DNA of 64,000 nt, taken from the NCBI GenBank assembly GCA_014237405.1, contig JABZFO010000084.1:1-64000 (forward strand), given 5' to 3'. The translations under genes were made by a program, and so were the position numbers. Source of the DNA: Desulfosarcina sp. Its GTDB lineage: Bacteria; Desulfobacterota; Desulfobacteria; Desulfobacterales; Desulfosarcinaceae. Numbering within the stretch: position 1 is the first letter of the stretch; each line of letters begins with the position of its first letter. Shown piece after piece: positions 34,744-43,659 of this stretch. The notes under the pieces are model-generated. The model was not told the origin of the DNA and searched no databases. It worked only from the letters and a program-made list of their open reading frames with translations.

Positions 34744-37700
34744 ATGAGCAGCTTCGAAGACCTCAAACCAAACGCTTCCGTGAAAGGCATTCTGCCTGAC
34801 TGCCTGGTGACGGTGGTTAATGTGCAGTGGTTCGGCTCCGAGGCCCTTGAACTCACCTACAAAGATCCTGACGGTAAGGTTGCCAACGAACTTCTCTACC
34901 GCCACGATGAACAGCGCATCGAAATCGCCAGGCAGGGCCGACCCTGGAGTTTCGACAGCGATGGACACCTTTTTCGGCTCATTTCCGAAGCGTATCGTAT
35001 CCGGCTGGCGCACCTGTTCGATCCCGTGCTCGCCGTGCACACATCCATCGTGGAGCCGCTGCCCCACCAGATTACGGCGGTCTATGAGGAAATGCTTCAG
35101 CGCCAGCCGCTACGGTTTCTGCTTGCCGACGACCCCGGCGCCGGCAAAACCATCATGGCCGGACTTTTAATTAAGGAGCTTATTGTCCGTGGCGATCTTC
35201 AGCGGTGTTTGATTGTCTGCCCTGGAAGTCTTGCCGAGCAATGGCAGGATGAGCTTTATCGCCGTTTCCACCTGCCCTTTGAAATCCTTACCAATGACAA
35301 ATTAGAAGCTGCCCGCACCGGCAACTGGTTTCTTGAAAGCAATCTCTTCATTGCACGCCTCGACAAGTTAAGCCGCAATGATGATGTGCAGGCCAAGCTC
35401 AAAGCGCCTGACTGCCGCTGGGACCTGATAGTCTGTGATGAAGCGCACAAGATGTCCGCCTCATATTTCGGCGGCGAGATCAAATATACCAAGCGGCATA
35501 AGCTTGGTCAGCTATTGTCCAGACTCACGCGTCATTTTCTCATAATGACCGCCACCCCGCATAACGGCAAAGAGACAGACTTCCAGCTTTTCATGTCATT
35601 GCTTGATGGCGACCGATTTGAGGGACGCTTCAGAGATGGTGTTCATACCGCCGATGTGTCGGACCTGATGCGCCGAATGGTCAAAGAGCAGCTCCTAAAA
35701 TTCGATGCGACACCTTTATTCCCCGAGCGACGTGCCAATACGGTACCCTATAAGCTCTCTGATTCTGAGGCCAGACTCTATTTTGATGTCACCGCTTACG
35801 TCCGTGAAGAGTTTAATCGTGCAGAGGCATTACAGAATGATAAACGAACCGGTACGGTCGGATTTGCTCTGACGATTCTGCAACGTCGGTTGGCCTCCTC
35901 TCCGGAGGCCATTTATCAATCGTTGCGGCGCCGTAAGGAACGTCTGGAATCTCGTTTGCGCGAACTTGAAATCTTGCAACGGGGTGCCGGGGCAGCTTTC
36001 GAAATCGATCGAAGCATGCCACTTCTTGAACCTGAGGATGTCGAGGATTTGGATGACGCCACCGCCGAGGATATGGAAACTACCGAAGAGGAGATTCTTG
36101 ACCAGGCCACGGCGGCATGCACGATCACAGAGCTAAAGGCTGAAATCGACATTCTCAAACATTTAGAGTCACTCGCTCTTGGCGTGCGGCGCAGTGGCGA
36201 CGACCGTAAATGGACCGAACTGGCCCAACTTCTATGTGAAATTTTCACACCAGTGGCACTCGCCGATGGCGTTGCCGAAGCGCAGGCCACCTATGGTTCA
36301 TCACCCAAGCAGAAACTCGTCATTTTCACGGAACACCGTGACACGTTGAACTACCTTGAAGAACGCATTACAACGCTGCTTGGCCGAAAAGAAACTACCG
36401 TGTGCATACACGGCGGCATGGGCCGTAAAGAGCGTGCCAGGGCTCAAGAAGCCTTTACCCATGACCCTGAAGTGCGCGTGCTCATCGCAACAGACGCTGC
36501 CGGAGAAGGCATCAACCTTCAGCGTGCCCACCTCATGGTCAATTACGATCTGCCGTGGAACCCTAACCGTATCGAGCAACGTTTCGGCCGCATCCACCGT
36601 ATTGGTCAAACAGAGATTTGTCATCTGTGGAATCTCGTTGCCGATGAAACCCGTGAAGGGGAAGTCTATAAGACGCTGCTGGACAAACTTGAGGAAGCCC
36701 GCAAGGCTCTGGGCGGTAAGGTGTTTGACGTTCTCGGAAAGGTCCAGTTTGAGGGCCGCCCCCTGCGAGAACTGATTGTAGAGGCCGTGAGATATGGCGA
36801 AAAGCCTGAAATACGCGCCCGCCTCGGACAGGTTGTCGCCAACGCATTTGATCGCTCCAAAATTCAAGACCTTCTTGAAGAACGGGCTTTAGCCCGGGAT
36901 GTGATGGATGTCACCCGGGTGAATCGAATCCGGGAGGAGATGGAGCGCGCAGAGGCCCGCCGTTTGCAGCCACATTATATTGAGTCCTTTTTTCTTGAGG
37001 CATTCAAAAGACTTGGCGGAAACATCCGACAACGGGAACACCGTCGTTATGAAGTCACCCATGTGCCCGCAACCATACGAAACCGCGACCGCCTCATCGG
37101 TGTCGGTGAACCGGTCCTGTCTCGTTATGAGCGCATCACATTTGAAAAAGAACTGATCAACCCACAGGGAAAGCCCATGGCGGCCTTTATTTGTCCCGGC
37201 CACCCCCTGCTGGATGCCACACTCGATATCGTCTTTGAACGCCATCGCGACCTTCTGCGCAGAGGCGCCGTTCTGGTTGATGCGCAGGATCATAGTAATC
37301 AACCACGGCTTTTATTCTATCTTGAACATTCCATCCAGGATGCCGGTATTACCAGTTCGGGTGATCGCCGCGTGGTATCCAAACGCATGCTCTATGTTGA
37401 AATGGATAAAGCCGGGTCCGTCAGTCACCTCCACTACGCCCCCTACCTGGACTACCGGCCCTTACAATCGGACGAGGCGGGCATTGCCAAGATTCTCAGC
37501 CTCACAGAATGTGACTGGATCCATCGCGAACTTGATCAAAAAGCGCAGGCCTATGCCATTTCCCATGTCGTGCCGGAACATCTGGAAGAGGTGAAAGCAC
37601 GTCGGTTGGAACTGATCAAAAAGACCGAGGCAGCGGTCAAAGATCGTTTAACCAAGGAAATCAGCTATTGGGATCATCGCGCCGAGGAACTGAAACTCCA

Positions 37701-38316
37701 GGAGCAGGCCGGTAAACCCAATGCCCGCCTTAATTCCAATGAAGCTCGCAAGCGTGCCGATGCACTGGAAACCCGGCTTCAAAAACGCATGCAAGAACTG
37801 AAACGTGAGGCCAAGCTGGCCCCACTTCCTCCGGTGATCCTGGGAGGAATGCTGGTCATCCCACAGGGACTCGTCGATCGACTAAGCAACACAAAGCCAA
37901 TCGCGCTGGCATCCACCACCGCTCCAAATGCGGTGATAGATACCCAGGCGGCTGGGGCTCGTGCAAGGAAGATTGTCATGGACATCGAGCACGGCCTCGG
38001 CTATGAACCCATAGACCGGGAAACTGAAAAACTCGGCTACGACATTGAAAGCCGGATCCCGGGAACTGGGAAACTGCGCTTTATCGAGGTCAAAGGCCGG
38101 GTCAGTGGTGCGGCCGTCATTACGGTCACACGCAACGAAATTCTTTATTCATTGAACAAACCCGAGGATTTTATCCTGGCCATTGTCGAGTTTGACGGCG
38201 ATGGACACCGGGTTCATTACGTCCGTCAGCCGTTTCAGAGGGAACCGGATTTTGGAGTGACCAGCGTGAACTATAATTTCAAAGAACTGCTTGGAAAGGC
38301 CGGGCCTCCATCATGA
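34744..38316 (+). CDS. SNF2/DEAD-type helicase with C-terminal DUF3883
   Basis: The 1190-aa protein is a superfamily-2 helicase or translocase of the type found in DNA-modification defence systems. Motif I is ADDPGAGKTIMAGLLIKE (about residues 127-144), motif II CDEAHKM (about 231), motif III TATPHNGKETDFQ, and the C-terminal lobe has IATDAAGEGINLQRA and FGRIHRIGQ (motifs V-VI, about 580-620). The last 110 residues (GYDIESRIPGTGKLRFIEVK...) are DUF3883, a nuclease-like domain with the IEVKGR core. GC drops from the preceding gene. The start has no Shine-Dalgarno and follows the membrane-protein stop by 1 nt. The next gene overlaps by ATGA. Confidence 0.9.
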   Translation: MSSFEDLKPNASVKGILPDCLVTVVNVQWFGSEALELTYKDPDGKVANELLYRHDEQRIEIARQGRPWSFDSDGHLFRLISEAYRIRLAHLFDPVLAVHTSIVEPLPHQITAVYEEMLQRQPLRFLLADDPGAGKTIMAGLLIKELIVRGDLQRCLIVCPGSLAEQWQDELYRRFHLPFEILTNDKLEAARTGNWFLESNLFIARLDKLSRNDDVQAKLKAPDCRWDLIVCDEAHKMSASYFGGEIKYTKRHKLGQLLSRLTRHFLIMTATPHNGKETDFQLFMSLLDGDRFEGRFRDGVHTADVSDLMRRMVKEQLLKFDATPLFPERRANTVPYKLSDSEARLYFDVTAYVREEFNRAEALQNDKRTGTVGFALTILQRRLASSPEAIYQSLRRRKERLESRLRELEILQRGAGAAFEIDRSMPLLEPEDVEDLDDATAEDMETTEEEILDQATAACTITELKAEIDILKHLESLALGVRRSGDDRKWTELAQLLCEIFTPVALADGVAEAQATYGSSPKQKLVIFTEHRDTLNYLEERITTLLGRKETTVCIHGGMGRKERARAQEAFTHDPEVRVLIATDAAGEGINLQRAHLMVNYDLPWNPNRIEQRFGRIHRIGQTEICHLWNLVADETREGEVYKTLLDKLEEARKALGGKVFDVLGKVQFEGRPLRELIVEAVRYGEKPEIRARLGQVVANAFDRSKIQDLLEERALARDVMDVTRVNRIREEMERAEARRLQPHYIESFFLEAFKRLGGNIRQREHRRYEVTHVPATIRNRDRLIGVGEPVLSRYERITFEKELINPQGKPMAAFICPGHPLLDATLDIVFERHRDLLRRGAVLVDAQDHSNQPRLLFYLEHSIQDAGITSSGDRRVVSKRMLYVEMDKAGSVSHLHYAPYLDYRPLQSDEAGIAKILSLTECDWIHRELDQKAQAYAISHVVPEHLEEVKARRLELIKKTEAAVKDRLTKEISYWDHRAEELKLQEQAGKPNARLNSNEARKRADALETRLQKRMQELKREAKLAPLPPVILGGMLVIPQGLVDRLSNTKPIALASTTAPNAVIDTQAAGARARKIVMDIEHGLGYEPIDRETEKLGYDIESRIPGTGKLRFIEVKGRVSGAAVITVTRNEILYSLNKPEDFILAIVEFDGDGHRVHYVRQPFQREPDFGVTSVNYNFKELLGKAGPPS

Positions 38317-38687
38317 ATGATAAGATGAAACCGAAAACGGTTATTCGTGTCACTGATGTTGTCGGCGATTCACGCTGTATCCGAGTTGAAGATGGTCAGC
38401 ACTTATACAAACGGATCGTCCCTCTCATACGGCAAGGTAAACACGTCGCTGTTTCCTTTGACGGTGTGGAGATGATGATTCCGCCGTTTATCAGTTCGGC
38501 GTTCGGTCGTCTCCATGGGGAGTTCACAAAATCGCGAATCCGTTCCAAGCTTTCTTTGATAGATATATCCTCTAATTATCTGAATGTTTTTCAAAGGACG
38601 ATGGAATGGGCCGAGTTTTATTATGAAAACCCGGATGCCTGTAACCGGATATGGGAAGAAGAGATGGGCGAGGAGGTTGAGCCATGA
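38313..38687 (+). CDS. STAS-like protein (DUF4325)
   Basis: The 124-aa protein has the core of STAS-like DUF4325: a strand rich in V (HVAVSFDGVEMMIPPFISSA, about residues 47-66) followed by the helix FGRLHGEF. These small proteins appear in conflict and signalling loci, often beside ATPases, and are thought to act as interaction or switch modules; the biochemical role is not established. Both ends overlap neighbours by ATGA, placing it firmly inside the operon between helicase and Septu-like ATPase. Confidence 0.75.
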   Translation: MNDKMKPKTVIRVTDVVGDSRCIRVEDGQHLYKRIVPLIRQGKHVAVSFDGVEMMIPPFISSAFGRLHGEFTKSRIRSKLSLIDISSNYLNVFQRTMEWAEFYYENPDACNRIWEEEMGEEVEP

Positions 38688-40087
38688 AATTGAAAAAGGT
38701 TCAAATCACCAACTTTCGCTGCTTTGAGTCGTTGGATGTCCCTTTGCAGCCGGATGTCAACGTATTCGTGGGCATCAACGGCGCCGGGAAGTCCTCCATC
38801 CTGGATGCCATTGCCATTGCGCTATACGATATCGTGGCGGCCAATGGCGGCGGTGGCAAGCGGGAACGCAAAAAGCAAGGCGTTACGTTGACCCCTGCCG
38901 ACATCCACATTTCACCGGAAACAAGGGACGCAGTAAAAGGGCGCAAGGATTTTGTACAGGTGGCAACCCAGGCCTGCGATTTTTATGAAGTTCCCGGATT
39001 TTCATCCCGGACGAATACCGGCATGGAAAGAAGGATCGAATGGACCGAACGTATTCGCTACACACCGCCCTTTGATTTTTCTTATGATACGCAAAAAGCA
39101 GAGACCCTTTCGTCAATATATGATTATTTCAGCGCTCTTTGGCAGGAACTGAAAAAAAGCGAGGCCACGGCGCTTATTCCGTTGCCCGTGGTGGCCTACT
39201 ACCGTGCTGACCGACGGCTGCGTGAAATGCCGGACCTGGGCGACATCTTCAAGCTCCGGTTTGAAAGGTCCGGCGCTTTCAAAGATGCCCTGAATGCCGG
39301 AGCCGATTACCAGGCCATGTGCCAGTGGTTCTACCTGCGGGAAAACAGTGAGCTTCGGGAAAAACTGCAGGTCAGGGAAGACCGGTCATTTGAATTTTCA
39401 GACTTAAGGGCCATTCGAACCGCTATTATCAGCAGCCTAGAACACGTGGGAAGTGTTACCTTCAAAGACAATCCCCCCAGTATGGTGATCACACTGGAGC
39501 CTGAAAACGGTCCGCTCCAGGAACTGGACATCGAGCAACTCAGTGACGGTTATCGCAACCTGCTCGCCCTGATACTCGATTTTGCCCGGCGGCTGGCCCA
39601 GGCCCATCCCGGATGGGAAAACCCTTTGAAGGCACCGGGGATTCTGATGATCGATGAAATCGAGCTGCACCTGCATCCGGGATGGCAGCAGCGGATCATT
39701 CCTGATCTGCGCACTGTGTTTCCCAATACGCAGTTGATTATCGCTACGCACAGTCCCCAGGTGCTGACGACTGTAAAACGGGAACAGGTCCATTTCCTGA
39801 CAGCCGACCATACGCTTGAACCCCTGCCGGATGATGTTGGAACCTACGGCGCGGAGAGCGGTCACGTGCTCGAAGCAGTATTTGGCGTCCAGACCCGACC
39901 CCGAACCGTCGAAACTGTCCGCAAATTGCAAGACTACCTTCATTTAATTGAGAATCGACAGGGGCGGACCCAGAATGCGCTAGCGTTGCGGGCGGAGTTG
40001 GAACGTGCTGTGGGATCTTCCGATCCCGCACTTTTGACCGCCGACATGCGTATCCGGCAGATCGAAATCCTGGGGAAGAAGCGATGA
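38684..40087 (+). CDS. AAA/ABC-type ATPase, PtuA-like (Septu)
   Basis: The 467-aa ATPase resembles SMC/RecF-like defence ATPases. It opens with KKVQITNFRCFESLDVPL and Walker A GINGAGKSS (about residues 30-38). An ABC-type signature-like LSDGYRNLLAL lies near 287, Walker B is ILMIDEIELHLHPGWQQ (about 323-339), and the switch histidine is in IATHSPQVL (about 356). Paired with the following HNH protein it forms a PtuA-PtuB (Septu)-type unit, in which the ATPase senses and licenses the nuclease. ATGA overlaps at both ends. Confidence 0.85.
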   Translation: MKLKKVQITNFRCFESLDVPLQPDVNVFVGINGAGKSSILDAIAIALYDIVAANGGGGKRERKKQGVTLTPADIHISPETRDAVKGRKDFVQVATQACDFYEVPGFSSRTNTGMERRIEWTERIRYTPPFDFSYDTQKAETLSSIYDYFSALWQELKKSEATALIPLPVVAYYRADRRLREMPDLGDIFKLRFERSGAFKDALNAGADYQAMCQWFYLRENSELREKLQVREDRSFEFSDLRAIRTAIISSLEHVGSVTFKDNPPSMVITLEPENGPLQELDIEQLSDGYRNLLALILDFARRLAQAHPGWENPLKAPGILMIDEIELHLHPGWQQRIIPDLRTVFPNTQLIIATHSPQVLTTVKREQVHFLTADHTLEPLPDDVGTYGAESGHVLEAVFGVQTRPRTVETVRKLQDYLHLIENRQGRTQNALALRAELERAVGSSDPALLTADMRIRQIEILGKKR

Positions 40088-40764
40088 GGTCTTATTGCAA
40101 AAATGAGGCACCCGGAGTGCTTGAGCATTGGACCTGGCCGGGTCGAACCTGGGGCGATTTTGCTACGACACCGGCAGCCTATCCACCGGTAAAAGAGGCT
40201 CTGCTTAAGGAGCAAAATGGCCTGTGCTGCTATTGTGAGTCGGCCATATCCGACCAGGAGGGTCATCAGGATAGTCATATAGAACATTATGAACCGCAAG
40301 CCTGCAACCCCGGACGGACTTTCGACTATACCAATATGGCCTGTTCGTGCAATGGCGGCGTTGATGGAGACAGACACTGCGGGCATAAAAAAGGGCGCAA
40401 ATATGACAGCGCCTTGTTTATTAATCCTTCAATGGAAGCGTCCGACAATTTATTTTTTTATAATGTTGAAGGGGGTATCGGTCCCAGTGAAGAAGCCTCA
40501 GAGGATCAGGTTAAAGAACGTGTTGCGTTTATGATCAATACGTTGAACCTGGACTGCCCAAAGCTGACTGGAATGCGAAAAGCCCATGGCCGCGGAGTTG
40601 TGGAAATGATCAACGGACTCATGGAAGCAGAGGCTTTAGATCAACTCCATGAGATGGCTGTTTTTCACCTGAAGCCGGATGAGAACAATCAACGTCAGGC
40701 CTTCTTTTCTCTCTCTCGTCAGCTTTTTGGAAAAATCGGCAGAGAAGTACTTGCAGAAGAATAA
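40084..40764 (+). CDS. HNH endonuclease, PtuB-like (TIGR02646 type)
   Basis: The 226-aa protein has the CCYCE zinc-type motif (about residue 48), the HNH-like core SHIEHYEPQ (about 63-71) and a conserved F-Y-N region (FDYTNMACSCNG). This is the arrangement of TIGR02646 proteins, the nuclease partners of Septu-type ATPases and of some retron systems. It would cut nucleic acid when released by the ATPase during infection. It overlaps the ATPase stop by ATGA. The methylase begins 7 nt after its stop. Confidence 0.85.
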   Translation: MRSYCKNEAPGVLEHWTWPGRTWGDFATTPAAYPPVKEALLKEQNGLCCYCESAISDQEGHQDSHIEHYEPQACNPGRTFDYTNMACSCNGGVDGDRHCGHKKGRKYDSALFINPSMEASDNLFFYNVEGGIGPSEEASEDQVKERVAFMINTLNLDCPKLTGMRKAHGRGVVEMINGLMEAEALDQLHEMAVFHLKPDENNQRQAFFSLSRQLFGKIGREVLAEE

Positions 40765-40771
40765 CGTTTAC

Positions 40772-43648
40772 ATGGTTAGCTATAAAAAAAAACTCATCGA
40801 AGTGGCATTGCCTTTGGACGCCATCAACCGGGCGGCAGCCAAGGAGAAGTCTATCCGCCACGGCCATCCCAGCACCCTGCACCTGTGGTGGGCGCGGCGG
40901 CCCCTGGCGGCCGCCCGGGCCGTGATTTTTGCTTCGCTGGTGGATGATCCGTCGTCGGTGCCCGAAGCGTTTCCAACCCAGGCCGACCAGGATGCCGAAC
41001 GCAAGAAACTTTTTAAGCTCATCGAAGAGTTGGTACAGTGGAAAAACATCACCAGCGAAAAGCTGCTGAAAGAAGCGCGGACTGAAATCCGAAAATCCTG
41101 GTCCAGGTGGTGCCGGGAATCGGGGGAAAACCCGGACACGCTGCCGCCCTTTCACGATCCCTTTGCCGGGGGCGGTGCTCTGCCCCTGGAGGCCCAGCGA
41201 CTGGGGTTGGAAGCCCATGCCAGCGACCTCAATCCGGTGGCGGTGATGATCAACAAGGCCATGATCGAAATCCCGCCGCGCTTTGCCGGCATGGCTCCGG
41301 TCAATCCGGAGATTCGCAAAAAATTCGACGGCGCCATGGGCTGGAAGGGGGCCGCCGGCCTGGCCGAGGATGTGCGCTATTACGGGGCCTGGATGCGCAC
41401 CGAGGCCCAAAAGCGCATCGGGCATCTTTACCCCGAGGTGGCGGTGGTTCAGGAAAAAAATGGTGCCTATCGCCACGCCACCCCGGTGGAAATTCAGGAT
41501 CCGAAACGCGATATCCAAAACCGCACGGTGATCGCCTGGCTCTGGGCCCGCACCGTGGCCAGCCCCAACCCGGCCTTTGGCGGGGTCCATGTGCCGTTGA
41601 TCTCCTCCTTCTGGCTCTCCAAAAAAAAAGACAAAAAGGCCTGGATCGAACCGGTGGTGGCGGGCAAAACCTATCGCTTTGAAGTGCGCTCAGGTGAACC
41701 TGAAGACAAAAAGCGGATCGGCACAGGCACCAAGCTGGGCCGGGGGGCCAACTTTCGCTGCGTGCTCTCAGATTCGCCCATTTCACCTGCTTACATCAAA
41801 GAAGAAGGCATGGCCGGACGCATGGGCGCCCGGCTCATGGCCATCGTGGCCCAGGGCGATCGGAGGCGGATCTATTTGGAGCCCACCAACACCCATGAGG
41901 AAATTGCCCGCCAGGCAAAGCCGACATGGGGACCAGACCAGGATATGCCGAAAAACCCACGATGGTTTTCCCCTCCGGATTATGGCCTGCCGCAATATTC
42001 GGATCTCTTCACTCCTCGCCAGTTGACGGCCCTGACCACCTTTTCCGACCTGGTGTCCGAGGCCCGGGAGCAGATTCGCGCCAATGGGAAAGAAGCGTGG
42101 TCATCCCGCACATCTTCCCAGGATGAAAGTCCCCTTGCCCACGGCGGGTCCGGTGCCGTTGCTTATGCCGAGGCGGTGAGTGTATATTTAGGCATTGCGG
42201 TTAGTCGTATTTCCAATTCAATTAATTCTCTTGCTGTTTGGTCGACCAGTAGAGAGCAGAGTGTTAATTTATTCAGTCGCCAGGCCATTCCTATGACATG
42301 GGATTTTCCCGAAGTCAGTCCTTTTTCAAGTGCCGCCGGAGACTTTTCTGTTGCATGTAATTCTATTGCCAAATCAATAAGTGTAGATTCCAAGGCTATT
42401 GTTGGTCACGTGTTTCAAGCAGACGCAGCTGCTCTGAATGGTGAAGACAAACGTTTTTTTTCTACTGACCCACCATACTACGATAACATTGGCTATGCTG
42501 ATCTTTCCGATTTTTTTTACGTTTGGATGCGTCGTTCTCTACAAACGATCTACCCTGAGTTGTTTGGGACACTACTGGTTCCCAAAGCCGAGGAACTGGT
42601 GGCCACCCCCTATCGCCACGGCAGCAAGGATGCGGCGGAAAAATTCTTTTTGAGCGGTATGACACGGGCCATGCACGCCATGGCCGAACGAGCACATCCG
42701 GCGTTTCCCGTCACCATCTACTATGCCTTCAAGCAATCCGAGAAAAAAGCCCAAAAGATTTTCTCCACAGGCTGGGAAACTTTTCTTGAAGCCATTTTAC
42801 GAGCCGGGTTCAGCCTGACCGGTACTTGGCCTATGCGAACTGAACGTCCGACAGGGGTAAAAGTTTTGGTAAACGCCCTGGCCTCCTCCATCGTCCTGGT
42901 CTGCCGCCCCCGACCGGCGGACGCCGCGTTAACTTCCCGGCGGGACTTTATCAGCGCCCTCAGGCGTGAACTGCCGCCGGCCCTGCGCCAACTCCAGCAG
43001 GGCAACATCGCCCCGGTGGATCTGGCCCAGGCCAGTATCGGGCCGGGCATGGCAATTTTCTCCCGCTTCGGCAAAATCCTGGAGGCCGACGGTTCGGCCA
43101 TGCGGGTGCGCACGGCCCTGGCCCTGATCAACCAGATTCTGGATGAAGTGCTGGCCGAGCAGGAGGGCGATTTCGACAAGGAGACCGGGTGGGCTGTGGC
43201 GTGGTTCGAGCATTTCGGTTTCAACGACGGCCCATTCGGCGAGGCAGAAACCCTTTTTACAGCCAAGAACACAGCCTTGGACGTATTGAAAAAAGCCGGC
43301 ATCGTGAGAGCCGGCGCCGGTAAGGTGCGCCTGGTCCGTCTGGATGAGTTGCCTGAAGACTGGGATCCGCTTGCCGACAAGCGCCTCACCGTGTGGGAAA
43401 TGGTGCACCATCTTATCCGCGTCCTGAAAACCGGTGAATTGGCTGCGGCTGAGTTGCTGGCAAAACTCGGTGCTGTCGGCGAGTCTGCGCGTGAACTTGC
43501 CTACCGTCTTTACAGCATCTGCGAGCGCCGCAAACGTTCCGCCGAAGCTATGGATTATAATACCCTGGTCCTGAGCTGGCCGGAAATCGTCCGTCTGGCC
43601 CAGGAGAACGAGGCTGCGCGCAAACCAGAACAGACCCAATGGACCTGA
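40772..43648 (+). CDS. DUF1156 adenine-specific DNA methyltransferase
   Basis: The 958-aa protein begins with the DUF1156 signature (IEVALPLDAINRAAAKEKSI, then GHPSTLHLWWARRPLAAARA). The SAM-binding motif I is DPFAGGGALPLEAQRLGL (about residues 128-145) and the catalytic motif IV is DPPYYDN (about 566). It would methylate adenine in host DNA as the self-marking part of the system. A block at about 42160-42545, including DPPYY, is clearly AT-richer than both flanks, suggesting recombination inside the gene. The frame opens 93 nt upstream, but ATG 40772 just after the previous stop is the likely start. Confidence 0.88.
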   Translation: MVSYKKKLIEVALPLDAINRAAAKEKSIRHGHPSTLHLWWARRPLAAARAVIFASLVDDPSSVPEAFPTQADQDAERKKLFKLIEELVQWKNITSEKLLKEARTEIRKSWSRWCRESGENPDTLPPFHDPFAGGGALPLEAQRLGLEAHASDLNPVAVMINKAMIEIPPRFAGMAPVNPEIRKKFDGAMGWKGAAGLAEDVRYYGAWMRTEAQKRIGHLYPEVAVVQEKNGAYRHATPVEIQDPKRDIQNRTVIAWLWARTVASPNPAFGGVHVPLISSFWLSKKKDKKAWIEPVVAGKTYRFEVRSGEPEDKKRIGTGTKLGRGANFRCVLSDSPISPAYIKEEGMAGRMGARLMAIVAQGDRRRIYLEPTNTHEEIARQAKPTWGPDQDMPKNPRWFSPPDYGLPQYSDLFTPRQLTALTTFSDLVSEAREQIRANGKEAWSSRTSSQDESPLAHGGSGAVAYAEAVSVYLGIAVSRISNSINSLAVWSTSREQSVNLFSRQAIPMTWDFPEVSPFSSAAGDFSVACNSIAKSISVDSKAIVGHVFQADAAALNGEDKRFFSTDPPYYDNIGYADLSDFFYVWMRRSLQTIYPELFGTLLVPKAEELVATPYRHGSKDAAEKFFLSGMTRAMHAMAERAHPAFPVTIYYAFKQSEKKAQKIFSTGWETFLEAILRAGFSLTGTWPMRTERPTGVKVLVNALASSIVLVCRPRPADAALTSRRDFISALRRELPPALRQLQQGNIAPVDLAQASIGPGMAIFSRFGKILEADGSAMRVRTALALINQILDEVLAEQEGDFDKETGWAVAWFEHFGFNDGPFGEAETLFTAKNTALDVLKKAGIVRAGAGKVRLVRLDELPEDWDPLADKRLTVWEMVHHLIRVLKTGELAAAELLAKLGAVGESARELAYRLYSICERRKRSAEAMDYNTLVLSWPEIVRLAQENEAARKPEQTQWT

Positions 43649-43659
43649 GGAACTGAACC

